Made by a program: the position numbers and the translations under genes. The notes beneath the pieces are model-generated. The model did not search any database. It was not told where the DNA came from and saw only the letters and a program-made list of their open reading frames with translations. DNA of 64,000 nt, taken from positions 6,076,001 through 6,140,000 of the forward strand of contig NZ_CP015992.1 of assembly GCF_001708505.1 (NCBI RefSeq), read 5' to 3'. Position 1 is the first letter of the stretch. Each line of letters begins with the position of its first letter. The stretch is from Pseudomonas sp. TCU-HL1. GTDB lineage: Bacteria; Pseudomonadota; Gammaproteobacteria; Pseudomonadales; Pseudomonadaceae. Positions 6,717 through 14,502 of this stretch are shown one piece after another.

Positions 6717-8729
6717 ATGTCCCGACTCAACCCCCGGCAGCAGGAAGCCGTGAACTACGTCGGTGGTCCGCTCCTGGTGCTCGCCGGCGCCGGCTCCGGC
6801 AAGACCAGCGTGATCACCCGCAAGATCGCCTACCTGGTGCAGCAGTGCGGGATCCGCGCACAATACATCGTCGCGGTGACCTTCACCAACAAGGCGGCGC
6901 GCGAGATGAAGGAGCGCGTCGGCACCCTCCTGCGCGGCAGCGAGGGCAAGGGCCTGACGGTTTCCACCTTCCACAACCTCGGCCTCAACATCATCCGCAA
7001 GGAACACGCGCGCCTGGGCTACAAGCCGGGCTTCTCGATCTTCGACGAGTCGGATATCAAGGCGCTGCTGACCGACATCATGCAGAAGGAATATGCCGGG
7101 GATGATGGCGTCGACGAGATCAAGGGCTACATAGGCAACTGGAAGAACGACCTGATCCTGCCGGAGGAGGCGCTGGCCAAGGCGCGCAACCCGAAGGAAC
7201 AGACCGCCGCCGTCGTCTACCTGCACTACCAGCGCACGCTCAAGGCGTACAACGCGGTGGACTTCGATGACCTGATCCTGCTGCCGGTGAAGCTGTTCCA
7301 GGACAACCCGGACATCCTCGAGAAGTGGCAGCACCGCGTACGCTACATGCTGGTGGACGAGTACCAGGACACCAACGCCAGCCAGTACCTGCTGGTGAAG
7401 CTGCTGGTGCAGCACCGCGCGCAGTTCACAGTGGTGGGCGATGATGACCAGTCGATCTATGCCTGGCGCGGCGCGCGCCCGGAAAACCTGATGCAGCTGA
7501 AGGAAGACTTTCCCTCGCTGAAGGTGGTGATGCTGGAGCAGAACTATCGCTCCACCAGCCGCATCCTGAAGTGCGCCAACATCCTCATCGCCAACAATCC
7601 CCACGTGTTCGAGAAACAGCTGTGGAGCGAAATGGGCGTGGGCGACCCGATCCGGGTGATCCGCTGCCGCAACGAGGACGCCGAGGCCGAGCGCATCGCC
7701 ATGGAAATCCTCACGCTGCACCTACGCACCGAGCGCCCCTACAGCGAGTTCGCCATCCTCTATCGGGGCAACTACCAGGCCAAGCTGATGGAGCTCAAGC
7801 TCCAGCACCACCAGGTGCCCTACCGGCTTTCCGGCGGTACCAGCTTCTTCGGCCGCCAGGAAGTGAAGGACCTGATGTCCTATTTCCGCCTGCTGGTGAA
7901 CCCGGACGACGACAACGCCTTCTTGCGGGTGATCAACGTGCCACGCCGGGAGATCGGCTCGACCACCCTGGAGAAGCTCGGCAACTACGCCACCGAGCGT
8001 GGTATCTCGATGTTCGCCGCCTGCGAAGAAATGGGGCTGACCGAGCACCTGGACAGCCGTTTCACCGACCGCCTGCAGCGTTTCAAACGCTTCATCGACA
8101 GGGTGCGCCAGCAATGCGCGCAGAACGATCCTATCGCCGCCCTGCGCAGCATGGTGATGGACATCGACTACGAGAACTGGGTTCGCCAGAACGCGTCCAG
8201 CGACAAGGTCGCCGACTTCCGCATGGGCAACGTCTGGTTCCTCATCGACGCCCTGAAGAACACGCTGGAGCGCGATGAGGACGGCGGCATGACGATTGAG
8301 GAAGCCATCGCCAAGCTGGTGCTGCGCGACATGCTCGAGCGCCAGCAGGAAGAAGAGGAAGGCGCCGACGGCGTGCAGATGATGACCCTGCACGCCTCTA
8401 AGGGCCTGGAGTTCCCGTATGTCTTCATCATGGGCGTTGAGGAGGACATCCTCCCCCACCGTTCCAGCATCGAAGCCGACACCATCGAAGAAGAACGCCG
8501 CCTGGCCTACGTGGGCATCACCCGCGCGCGGCAGAACCTGGCCATGACCTTCGCCGCCAAGCGCAAGCAGTATGGCGAAATCATTGATTGCTCCCCCAGC
8601 CGCTTCCTCGAGGAACTGCCTCAGGAAGACCTGGAATGGGAAGGCATGGACGACGCACCAGTGGAGGTGAAGGCCGCACGCGGCAATACGGCCCTGGCTG
8701 ACATCCGTGCCATGCTCAAAAAATCTTAG
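6717..8729 (+). CDS. rep: ATP-dependent DNA helicase Rep
   Basis: A 670-residue superfamily 1 helicase that moves 3' to 5' on single-stranded DNA and helps replication forks past obstacles. Motifs in order are: Q-motif LNPRQQEAV, Walker A GAGSGKTSVI, motif Ia VTFTNKAAREM, Walker B VDEYQDTN, motif III VVGDDDQSIYAWRGA, motif IV EQNYRST, motif V MTLHASKGLEFPYVF, motif VI RRLAYVGITRAR. Its length and the FDESDIKALL/GYIGNWKNDLI inserts favour Rep over UvrD. It is followed by a short hairpin and then xpt. In P. aeruginosa, as I recall, poxB lies between rep and xpt; it is absent here. Confidence 0.95.
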   Translation: MSRLNPRQQEAVNYVGGPLLVLAGAGSGKTSVITRKIAYLVQQCGIRAQYIVAVTFTNKAAREMKERVGTLLRGSEGKGLTVSTFHNLGLNIIRKEHARLGYKPGFSIFDESDIKALLTDIMQKEYAGDDGVDEIKGYIGNWKNDLILPEEALAKARNPKEQTAAVVYLHYQRTLKAYNAVDFDDLILLPVKLFQDNPDILEKWQHRVRYMLVDEYQDTNASQYLLVKLLVQHRAQFTVVGDDDQSIYAWRGARPENLMQLKEDFPSLKVVMLEQNYRSTSRILKCANILIANNPHVFEKQLWSEMGVGDPIRVIRCRNEDAEAERIAMEILTLHLRTERPYSEFAILYRGNYQAKLMELKLQHHQVPYRLSGGTSFFGRQEVKDLMSYFRLLVNPDDDNAFLRVINVPRREIGSTTLEKLGNYATERGISMFAACEEMGLTEHLDSRFTDRLQRFKRFIDRVRQQCAQNDPIAALRSMVMDIDYENWVRQNASSDKVADFRMGNVWFLIDALKNTLERDEDGGMTIEEAIAKLVLRDMLERQQEEEEGADGVQMMTLHASKGLEFPYVFIMGVEEDILPHRSSIEADTIEEERRLAYVGITRARQNLAMTFAAKRKQYGEIIDCSPSRFLEELPQEDLEWEGMDDAPVEVKAARGNTALADIRAMLKKS

Positions 8730-8785
8730 AGCCTGCTTTTAACGCAGCAGGGCCCACGCGCAGCTGATCGTGAACTGGCTCTAAA

Positions 8786-8812
8786 TCAAAGCACCCCGGC
8801 GAAGACCGGGCC
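8786..8812 (+). terminator. Possible rep terminator hairpin
   Basis: CACCCCGG and its partner CCGGGCC form a short GC stem after rep, followed by ATTTATGAGG. The T-tract is poor, so this is weak. Confidence 0.3.
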
Positions 8813-8830
8813 ATTTATGAGGGTAATGGC

Positions 8831-9403
8831 GTGGAAGCGCTGAAACAGAAGATTCGTGAAGAGGGCATCGTACTGTCCGACCAGGTACTGAAGGTCGACG
8901 CCTTCCTCAACCACCAGATCGATCCACGCCTGATGCAGCAGGTAGGCCATGAGTTCGCTGAGCGCTTCCGCGGCAAGGGCATCACCAAGATCGTCACTAT
9001 CGAGGCCTCCGGCATCGCCCCGGCGGTGATGGCCGGCCTGGAACTGGGCGTGCCGGTGATCTTCGCCCGCAAGTTCCAGTCGCTGACCCTGAAGAACGAC
9101 CTGCTGATCTCCAAGGTGTTCTCCTTCACCAAGCAGACCGAGAGCACCATCGCCATTTCGGCCAAGCATCTGACCTCCGCCGACAATGTGCTGGTAATCG
9201 ATGACTTTCTGGCCAACGGCCACGCCGCCAAGGCGCTGATCGACCTGATCGGCCAGGCCGGCGCCAGCGTCGCCGGGCTCGGCATCGTCATCGAGAAGTC
9301 CTTCCAGGAAGGCCGTGCCCTGCTGGAAAGCGAAGGCTACCGGATCGAGTCCCTGGCGCGGGTCGCCTCCCTCGCCGACGGCAAGGTCACTTTCGTCGAC
9401 TGA
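8831..9403 (+). CDS. xpt: Xanthine phosphoribosyltransferase
   Basis: A 190-residue type I phosphoribosyltransferase that joins PRPP to xanthine (and hypoxanthine) in purine salvage. The PRPP-binding loop is VLVIDDFLANGHAAKAL, and the N-terminal signature MEALKQKIREEGIVLSDQVL and the KVDAFLNHQIDP block are those of Xpt rather than Gpt or Hpt. The start is a GTG at 8831 with GAGGGTAA about 8 bases ahead. The length equals the family norm. I saw no purine riboswitch upstream. Confidence 0.93.
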   Translation: MEALKQKIREEGIVLSDQVLKVDAFLNHQIDPRLMQQVGHEFAERFRGKGITKIVTIEASGIAPAVMAGLELGVPVIFARKFQSLTLKNDLLISKVFSFTKQTESTIAISAKHLTSADNVLVIDDFLANGHAAKALIDLIGQAGASVAGLGIVIEKSFQEGRALLESEGYRIESLARVASLADGKVTFVD

Positions 9404-9645
9404 CCCGTAAACGGCTCGCCATGCTATGGGAGACTCCATGTCAATCAGCCGTGCAGCGGCCCCGTAGGTTGGTCCGAGCCTGCGAGGCCCAACGTGGCCA
9501 GTCACAGGCGCCGCAGCGTTGGGTTTCGCTGCGCTCTAGCGGAACGCCGCCCGCACCCACCTACGAAAGGTTGTGGGAGCGATTTCAATCGCGAATGAAT
9601 TCGCACACAGCAGCAGCTGCGACAACGGGTCGCAGCGAGCAGGCA
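9404..9645. repeat. Intergenic repeat cluster between xpt and the cytochrome gene
   Basis: No gene is visible. A GTAGGTTGG repeat at 9463-9494 faces an inverted end CCACCTACG at 9557-9565. A single REP-like unit GTGGGAGCGATTTCAATCGC follows at about 9573-9592 and runs on through AATGAATTCGC. The gap separates two convergent genes. Confidence 0.6.
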
Positions 9646-9675
9646 CGAAAAAGCCGCCCTCGGGCGGCTTTTTCG
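9646..9675. terminator. Intrinsic terminator of the cytochrome c5 gene
   Basis: A perfect 14-base inverted repeat (CGAAAAAGCCGCCC and its complement) around a two-base loop, with A- and T-tracts on both sides. It lies 15 bases after the cytochrome stop and could also stop transcripts from xpt. Confidence 0.85.
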
Positions 9676-9690
9676 TCGATGGCGGCGCTA

Positions 9691-10113
9691 TTACAGGCCG
9701 GACATCTTCTTGATGGCGCCTTTCAGCTCATCATCGGTGCAGTCGGCGCAGGTGCCTTTCGGCGGCATGCTGTTGATGCCGGTGATGGCCTTGGCCAGGA
9801 TGCCGTCGAGGCCGCCCTGGTGGTCAGCACGCTCTTTCCAGGCAGCGGTATCGCCGATCTTCGGCGCGCCCAGCACGCCAGCGGTGTGGCAGGCGCCACA
9901 ATGCTTGGCGATGATGTCGTCCGGCGTACGCGCACCGCCGCCCGCAGCGGCTGCTACGGCGCCAACGCCCTTGCATTCCTGACCCTGAACGCAGACCTCG
10001 CCCACCGGCTTGATGCGCTCGGCGATGGCGTCGTCGGTCGCGGCCTGGGCGCTAACAGCCCACAGGGCCAATACGGCAGCATGGGCCGCCAGCATTTTCT
10101 TGATTAGGTTCAC
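9691..10113 (-). CDS. Cytochrome c5 family protein
   Basis: A 140-residue periplasmic class I c-type cytochrome. I start it at the GTG at 10113 (VNLIKKMLAAHAAVLALWAV), which has GAGGG 5 bases upstream; a longer frame to 10152 lacks a ribosome site. A signal peptide ends SAQA before ATDDAIAERI. The haem-attachment motif is CGACH and the axial methionine lies in GINSMPPKGTCADC; a further cysteine pair CADC is typical of cytochrome c5. VCVQGQEC adds another cysteine pair in the N-terminal region. Role: electron carrier in the respiratory chain. It is monocistronic, with a strong terminator. Confidence 0.9.
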   Translation of the reverse strand: MNLIKKMLAAHAAVLALWAVSAQAATDDAIAERIKPVGEVCVQGQECKGVGAVAAAAGGGARTPDDIIAKHCGACHTAGVLGAPKIGDTAAWKERADHQGGLDGILAKAITGINSMPPKGTCADCTDDELKGAIKKMSGL

Positions 10114-10245
10114 CCTTACACCCTCATCGTGGCTAGTATCGCCCGCGGCCACGGTTTCGCGGGCGGGCGCAAGTATATACGGTTAGTCCGCCACGCTGAA
10201 ACAACCCAACTTGTCGCAGGGAAATGAGCGTGGCCGTTATCGAAT

Positions 10246-10830
10246 TCAGAAGTTCGCCGGCGTGGTCGCGCTGATGAGCCGCGCAGGGGCGTCGAACGGA
10301 TTGCGGAAGCGGTGGGGCTTGCTGCTTTCGAAGTAGTAACTGTCACCCGGTTCGAGGATGTACACCTCGCTGCCGATGGTCAGCTCCAGGCGCCCCTCCA
10401 CCAGCATGCCGGCCTCTTCACCGTCGTGGGCGTACATCTCGTCACCGGTATCGGAGCCTGGCGGATAGGTTTCATCGAGGAAGGCCAGGGCGCGGCTGGG
10501 ATGGGCCTTGCCCACCAGCTTCATGGTGATGGCGCCGCTGCAGATATCGGTGAGTTCGGAAGCCCGATAAACCACCTGGACCTGGTTTTCCTGCTCGAGA
10601 TCGAGGGAGAAAAATTCCACCAGCGACATGGGAATGCCCCCCAGCACCTTCTTCAGCGAACTGATGGAAGGGCTGACACTGTTTTTCTCGATCATGGAAA
10701 TCGTGCTGTTGGTGACACCCGCGCGCTTGGCGAGTTCACGCTGGGACAGGCCTTTCAGCTTACGGATGGCTTGCAGTCGAACACCGACGTCCAATGGCGG
10801 GATCCTCCTTTGGGGATCAGGGGTAGTCAC
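10246..10830 (-). CDS. pauR: HTH-cupin regulator of polyamine catabolism (PauR-like)
   Basis: A 194-residue repressor with an XRE-type HTH (residues 18-70: LQAIRKLKGLSQRELAKRAG then STISMIEKNSVSPSISSL) and a C-terminal cupin (about 120-185: GEEAGMLVEGRLELTIGSE and LEPGDSYYFESSKPHRF). This is the PuuR/PauR architecture. In P. aeruginosa PauR (PA5301 by recollection) represses gamma-glutamyl polyamine catabolism genes and is relieved by putrescine or cadaverine. Its neighbours here (oxidase, aldehyde dehydrogenase and aminotransferase at 14.5-20.3 kb) fit that role. The name is inferred from architecture plus context. Confidence 0.85.
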   Translation of the reverse strand: MTTPDPQRRIPPLDVGVRLQAIRKLKGLSQRELAKRAGVTNSTISMIEKNSVSPSISSLKKVLGGIPMSLVEFFSLDLEQENQVQVVYRASELTDICSGAITMKLVGKAHPSRALAFLDETYPPGSDTGDEMYAHDGEEAGMLVEGRLELTIGSEVYILEPGDSYYFESSKPHRFRNPFDAPARLISATTPANF

Positions 10831-10952
10831 GGTCGCCGTATCATGGCAACAGCGTTCAGTATTTACAACACTTCGGCTGTCGATACTGCGCGAACGCTTC
10901 CCCGCCCCGCGGAAGATTTTGGCGTCATTTCGATTGGGTAGGAAACGTCGGT

Positions 10953-10978
10953 GAAATGGCTTGAATCATAGCCATTTC
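10953..10978 (-). terminator. Hairpin after dadX
   Basis: GAAATGGCT and AGCCATTTC form a perfect 9-base stem with an 8-base loop, 18 bases after the dadX stop. There is no long T-tract, so termination is only probable. Confidence 0.5.
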
Positions 10979-10995
10979 GCTGCGCTCTCAACGCA

Positions 10996-12063
10996 TCAAA
11001 CGTAAACGAGCGGAACCCGGCGCAGGTTGCAGAAAATCTGGTACGGAATGGTACCGGCGTGGGCCGCCACATCACTGGCCAGGACCTCCTTGCCCCACAG
11101 TTCGACACGACTGCCGAGACCGGCATTGGGCAAGTCGGTGAGATCAACGGTGAGCATGTCCATGGACACCCGACCGATCAGACGGCTGGGCTGGCCATCG
11201 ATGCTCACCGGGGTACCGGTAGGCGCATGGCGCGGGTAGCCGTCGGCGTAGCCCATGGCGACCACGCCCACGCGGGTCGGGCGCTCGGTAACGAACTTCG
11301 CGCCGTAGCCGACTGGCTGGCCGGCGGGCAGTTCGCGGACGCTGATGATCTTCGATTCGAGGGTCATCACCGGCTTCAGGCGAGCAGCCAACGGATGGGC
11401 TACTTCGAACGGGGTTGCGCCATAGAGCATGATGCCGGGGCGCACCCAGTCGCTCGGAACCTGCGGCCAGCCAAGAAGCGCCGGCGAGTTGCGCAGGCTG
11501 ACTTCGGCTTCGAGGCCGGCGCGGGCCTGTTCGAAGACGGCCACCTGCTCGGTGCTGCTGGCGCAGTCCAGCTCGTCGGCGCGGGCGAAGTGGCTCATCA
11601 GCACGACATTCTCAATCTTGCCGCTGGCTTGCAGGCGCTGCCAGGCGTCGCGGTACTCGGCCGGGTGCAAGCCAACGCGGTGCATACCGGAATCCAGCTT
11701 GAGCCAGACGGTCAGCGGCTTGCCCAGACTGGCGCGCTCGATGGCCTCGAGCTGCCAGCTGGAGTGCACCACGGTCCAGAAGTCGTGCTCCTGGATCAGT
11801 TCCAGTTCATCGGCCTCGAAGAATCCTTCCAGCAAGAGGATCGGCTTGCGAATACCTGCCGCACGCAGTTGCAGCGCCTCCTCGATGCAGGCCACGGCGA
11901 AGCCGTTGGCCTCCGACTCGAGCGCCTGGGCGCAGCGCACCGCGCCATGACCATAAGCGTCGGCCTTGACCACGGCGAGGGCCTTGGCACCGCTGACTTC
12001 GCGGGCGAGGCGGTAGTTGTGGCGCAGGGCTTCGAGATCGATCAGGGCACGGGCGGGACGCAT
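10996..12063 (-). CDS. dadX: Catabolic alanine racemase
   Basis: A 355-residue PLP enzyme interconverting L- and D-alanine. The PLP lysine is K33 in AVVKADAYGHGAV. The second catalytic base, a tyrosine, lies in GYGAKFVTERPT near residue 253, and VAMGYADGYPR is conserved. Its place beside dadA and dadR marks it as the catabolic DadX rather than the biosynthetic Alr. It starts 71 bases after the RidA-like stop codon, but an intrinsic terminator (12097-12121) lies in between, so its expression may be partly uncoupled from dadA. Confidence 0.94.
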   Translation of the reverse strand: MRPARALIDLEALRHNYRLAREVSGAKALAVVKADAYGHGAVRCAQALESEANGFAVACIEEALQLRAAGIRKPILLLEGFFEADELELIQEHDFWTVVHSSWQLEAIERASLGKPLTVWLKLDSGMHRVGLHPAEYRDAWQRLQASGKIENVVLMSHFARADELDCASSTEQVAVFEQARAGLEAEVSLRNSPALLGWPQVPSDWVRPGIMLYGATPFEVAHPLAARLKPVMTLESKIISVRELPAGQPVGYGAKFVTERPTRVGVVAMGYADGYPRHAPTGTPVSIDGQPSRLIGRVSMDMLTVDLTDLPNAGLGSRVELWGKEVLASDVAAHAGTIPYQIFCNLRRVPLVYV

Positions 12064-12096
12064 GGCGAGGACTTCTTCTGATAATTGATCGGGCGG

Positions 12097-12121
12097 AAAA
12101 AACCCGGCACGAGTGCCGGGC
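12097..12121 (-). terminator. Intrinsic terminator between the RidA-like gene and dadX
   Basis: Read on the minus strand, GCCCGGCAC and GTGCCGGG form a stem with a two-base loop, followed immediately by six T residues. It lies 13 bases after the RidA-like stop codon and 34 bases before the dadX start. Confidence 0.8.
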
Positions 12122-12133
12122 TGAGCAAGAAAC

Positions 12134-12487
12134 TTAGGGAAGCGCGGCGACGACCGTCATTTCCACCAGCACGTCGGGCGAGTACAGCTTCGCCTCGACG
12201 CAGGCACGGGCCGGAGCGGCGCCCTTCGGCACCCAGGCATCCCACACCGCGTTCATCGCGGCGTAATCAGCCTCCATGTCCTTCAGGTAGATGGTCACCG
12301 ACAGGATGCGACTCTTGTCGGTACCCGCTTCGGCCAGCATCGCGTCGATGGCGGCCAGGGTCTCGCAAGTCTGCTGGCCGACACCCTCGCTGTGCTTCTC
12401 ATCCAGTTGGCCGGCCAGGTAGACCGTGCCGTTGTGGATGACGATTTCGCTGTAACGGGTTTCAGTGCGCAGGCGCTGGATTGACAT
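12134..12487 (-). CDS. RidA/YjgF-family protein of the dad locus
   Basis: A 117-residue member of the RidA (Rid) family, which deaminates reactive enamines and imines made by PLP and amino acid oxidising enzymes. The frame is open to 12514, but the ATG at 12487 (MSIQRLRTETRYSE) has AAGGAGA 9 bases upstream. The conserved core includes VYLAGQLDEKHSEG, SVTIYLKDMEADYAAMN and PARACVEAKL with its arginine. It overlaps the end of dadA by 26 bases, so it is co-translated. An imine-clearing role next to a D-amino acid dehydrogenase makes sense. The classical RidA paralogue is at 37323. Confidence 0.9.
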   Translation of the reverse strand: MSIQRLRTETRYSEIVIHNGTVYLAGQLDEKHSEGVGQQTCETLAAIDAMLAEAGTDKSRILSVTIYLKDMEADYAAMNAVWDAWVPKGAAPARACVEAKLYSPDVLVEMTVVAALP

Positions 12488-13760
12488 TGCTCGGGGTCTC
12501 CTTGGAATTGCCATAACGGAAGATGTCCAGGCCTTCGGCGCTGATCTGCGGATGCTTGCGCGCCATCAGATCGGCCAGCAGGCGGCCAGAGCCGCAGGCC
12601 ATGGTCCAGCCAAGGGTACCGTGTCCGGTGTTGAGGAACAGATTGCGGAACGGTGTGGCGCCCACGATCGGGGTGCCGTCCGGAGTCGCCGGGCGCAGGC
12701 CGGTCCAGAAGCTTGCCTGGTTCAGGTCGCCACCTTCCGGGTAGAGATCAGCGGTGATCATTTCCAGGGTGTCGCGGCGAGCCGGATTCAGGTCCAGATT
12801 GAAGCCGGTGATCTCGGCCATGCCGCCCACGCGGATGCGGTTGTCGAAGCGAGTGATGGCGACCTTGTAGGTCTCGTCGAGAATGGTCGAGGTCGGAGCC
12901 ATGGCCGGATTGGTGATCGGCACGGTCAGCGAATACCCCTTGAGCGGATAGACCGGAGCCTTGATGCCGAGCGGCTTGAGCATTTGCGGGGTATAGCTGC
13001 CGAGGGCGAGCACGTAGCGGTCTGCGGTTTCCAGCTTGCCGTCGATCCACACGCCGTTGATGCGGTCGCCGGCGAAGTCCAGGCGCTCGATGTTCTGACC
13101 GAAGCGGAATTCCACGCCCAGCTTCTCCGCCATCTCGGCGAGGCGGGTGGTGAACATCTGGCAGTCGCCGGTCTGGTCGTTGGGCAGGCGCAGGGCGCCG
13201 GCCAGCTTGTGCTTGACCCTGGCCAGGGCCGGTTCGACGCGGGCGATGCCATCGCGGTCGAGCAGCTCGTAGGGCACGCCGGAGGCTTCGAGGATGGCGA
13301 TGTCCTTGGCTGCGGCGTCTACCTGGGCCTGCGTGCGGAACAACTGGGTTGTACCGAGGGCACGGCCTTCATAGCTGATGCCGGTTTCAGCGCGGAGCTC
13401 GTCGAGGCAATCGCGGCTGTACTCGGACAGACGCACCATGCGTTCCTTGTTCACCGCATAGCGGGCGGCGGTGCAGTTGCGCAGCATCTGCGTCATCCAC
13501 AGGTACTGGTCGATGTCGCTGGTGGTGCGAATGGCCAGCGGCGCGTGCTGCTGCAGCATCCATTTGACGGCTTTCAGCGGCACGCCGGGCGCCGCCCAGG
13601 GCGATGCATAACCGGGGGAAACCTGGCCAGCGTTCGCGAAGCTGGTTTCCATGGCCACGGCGTTCTGGCGGTCGACTACGACCACCTCGAACCCTGCTTG
13701 GGCCAGGTAATAGGCGCTAGTCGTACCAATCACACCACTGCCAAGGACCATCACTCGCAT
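12462..13760 (-). CDS. dadA: D-amino acid dehydrogenase, small subunit
   Basis: A 432-residue FAD enzyme of the DAO family that oxidises D-alanine and other D-amino acids to keto acids and passes electrons to the respiratory chain at the inner membrane. The FAD dinucleotide fold is at the N-terminus (MRVMVLGSGVIGTTSAYYLA), followed by SFANAGQVSPGYASPWAAPG. The C-terminal part has TGLRPATPDGTPIVG and LFLNTGHGTLGWTMACGSG. I chose the ATG at 13760 (GGAGA 5 bases upstream); the frame is open to 13853 but that part is not family-like. Divergent from lrp/dadR, and first of dadA-ridA(-dadX). Confidence 0.95.
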   Translation of the reverse strand: MRVMVLGSGVIGTTSAYYLAQAGFEVVVVDRQNAVAMETSFANAGQVSPGYASPWAAPGVPLKAVKWMLQQHAPLAIRTTSDIDQYLWMTQMLRNCTAARYAVNKERMVRLSEYSRDCLDELRAETGISYEGRALGTTQLFRTQAQVDAAAKDIAILEASGVPYELLDRDGIARVEPALARVKHKLAGALRLPNDQTGDCQMFTTRLAEMAEKLGVEFRFGQNIERLDFAGDRINGVWIDGKLETADRYVLALGSYTPQMLKPLGIKAPVYPLKGYSLTVPITNPAMAPTSTILDETYKVAITRFDNRIRVGGMAEITGFNLDLNPARRDTLEMITADLYPEGGDLNQASFWTGLRPATPDGTPIVGATPFRNLFLNTGHGTLGWTMACGSGRLLADLMARKHPQISAEGLDIFRYGNSKETPSNVNPAPAH

Positions 13761-13773
13761 GTCTGTCTCCATT

Positions 13774-13794
13774 CGCAGCGGGGAATTCGCTGCG
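13774..13794 (-). promoter_or_regulatory. Hairpin in the dadA leader
   Basis: CGCAGCG and CGCTGCG flank GGGAATT, 14 bases upstream of the dadA start codon and adjoining its ribosome site. It could influence dadA translation. The role is inferred only. Confidence 0.4.
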
Positions 13795-13842
13795 TTTGTT
13801 ATTTTGAGCGTCGTTGTCGCGCAGTATAAGGAGACAAACCCA

Positions 13843-13870
13843 GTGATATTCACTATATAGATAGCTATAT
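13843..13870. promoter_or_regulatory. Candidate Lrp/DadR operator
   Basis: Two adjacent dyads lie between the divergent dadA and lrp genes: GTGATATTCAC (13843-13853) and ATATAGATAGCTATAT (13855-13870). The minus strand has a TATACT -10-like hexamer for dadA about 15 bases further on (13822-13827). Lrp-type regulators bind AT-rich dyads, and control of dadA by the adjacent lrp gene is known in Pseudomonas. Confidence 0.5.
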
Positions 13871-13918
13871 TTGGCGATAATTCTCGGCAGAATGCGCTTC
13901 AACGGAGGGGCATCCACC

Positions 13919-14407
13919 ATGCGCACCCAGCATCAATCCCGTCGTGAACTGGACAAGATAGACCGGAATATTTTACGAATCCTGCAGGAAGACGGCCGGA
14001 TTTCCTTCACCGAACTGGGTGAGCGCGTGGGGCTTTCCACTACGCCCTGCACCGAGCGCGTCCGCCGCCTGGAGCGCGAGGGCATCATCCTCGGCTACAA
14101 CGCACGGCTTAACCCGCAGCACCTGAAGGCCAGCCTGCTGGTATTCGTCGAGATCAGCCTGGACTACAAGTCCGGCGACACCTTCGAAGACTTCCGCCGC
14201 GCCGTGCTCAAGTTGCCCCACGTGCTGGAATGCCACCTGGTATCCGGCGACTTCGACTACCTGGTGAAGGCACGCATCAACGAAATGGCCTCCTACCGTA
14301 AGCTGCTCGGCGACATCCTGCTGAAGCTGCCCCATGTGCGCGAATCCAAGTCCTACATCGTCATGGAAGAAGTGAAGGAATCGCTGAATCTGCCGATTCC
14401 CGACTGA
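13919..14407 (+). CDS. lrp: Lrp-family regulator (DadR)
   Basis: A 162-residue leucine-responsive-type regulator. Residues 10-60 form the HTH: LDKIDRNILRILQEDGRISF, then ELGERVGLSTTPCTERVRRL. The rest is the RAM/AsnC ligand-binding domain, with GYNARLNPQHLKASLLVFVE and VSGDFDYLVKARINEMASY. The ATG at 13919 is preceded by CGGAGGGG; the frame runs back to 13871 without conserved sequence. It is divergent from dadA, the arrangement of dadR, which activates alanine catabolism in response to L-alanine. A hairpin downstream (14418-14447) ends the transcript. Confidence 0.93.
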   Translation: MRTQHQSRRELDKIDRNILRILQEDGRISFTELGERVGLSTTPCTERVRRLEREGIILGYNARLNPQHLKASLLVFVEISLDYKSGDTFEDFRRAVLKLPHVLECHLVSGDFDYLVKARINEMASYRKLLGDILLKLPHVRESKSYIVMEEVKESLNLPIPD

Positions 14408-14417
14408 TTTCGAGCGT

Positions 14418-14447
14418 TCCGAACCCCTTGGCACAGCCTGGGGGTTC
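14418..14447 (+). terminator. Hairpin after lrp
   Basis: CGAACCCC and GGGGTTCG pair around a loop of about 12 bases, followed by TCTTATCC. A probable terminator. Confidence 0.55.
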
Positions 14448-14502
14448 GTCTTATCCTGCCCGGGCGTAAAATTTTCCAAACAACAAAATCAGGATTTCGC
14501 AC

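Noticed and set aside
8730..8830. Purine riboswitch upstream of xpt
   Set aside because: Only a short GC hairpin is present; the conserved purine aptamer core is missing.
10831..10995. Small gene between pauR and dadX
   Set aside because: No frame with a plausible start and ribosome site; the region contains the dadX hairpin and the pauR promoter.
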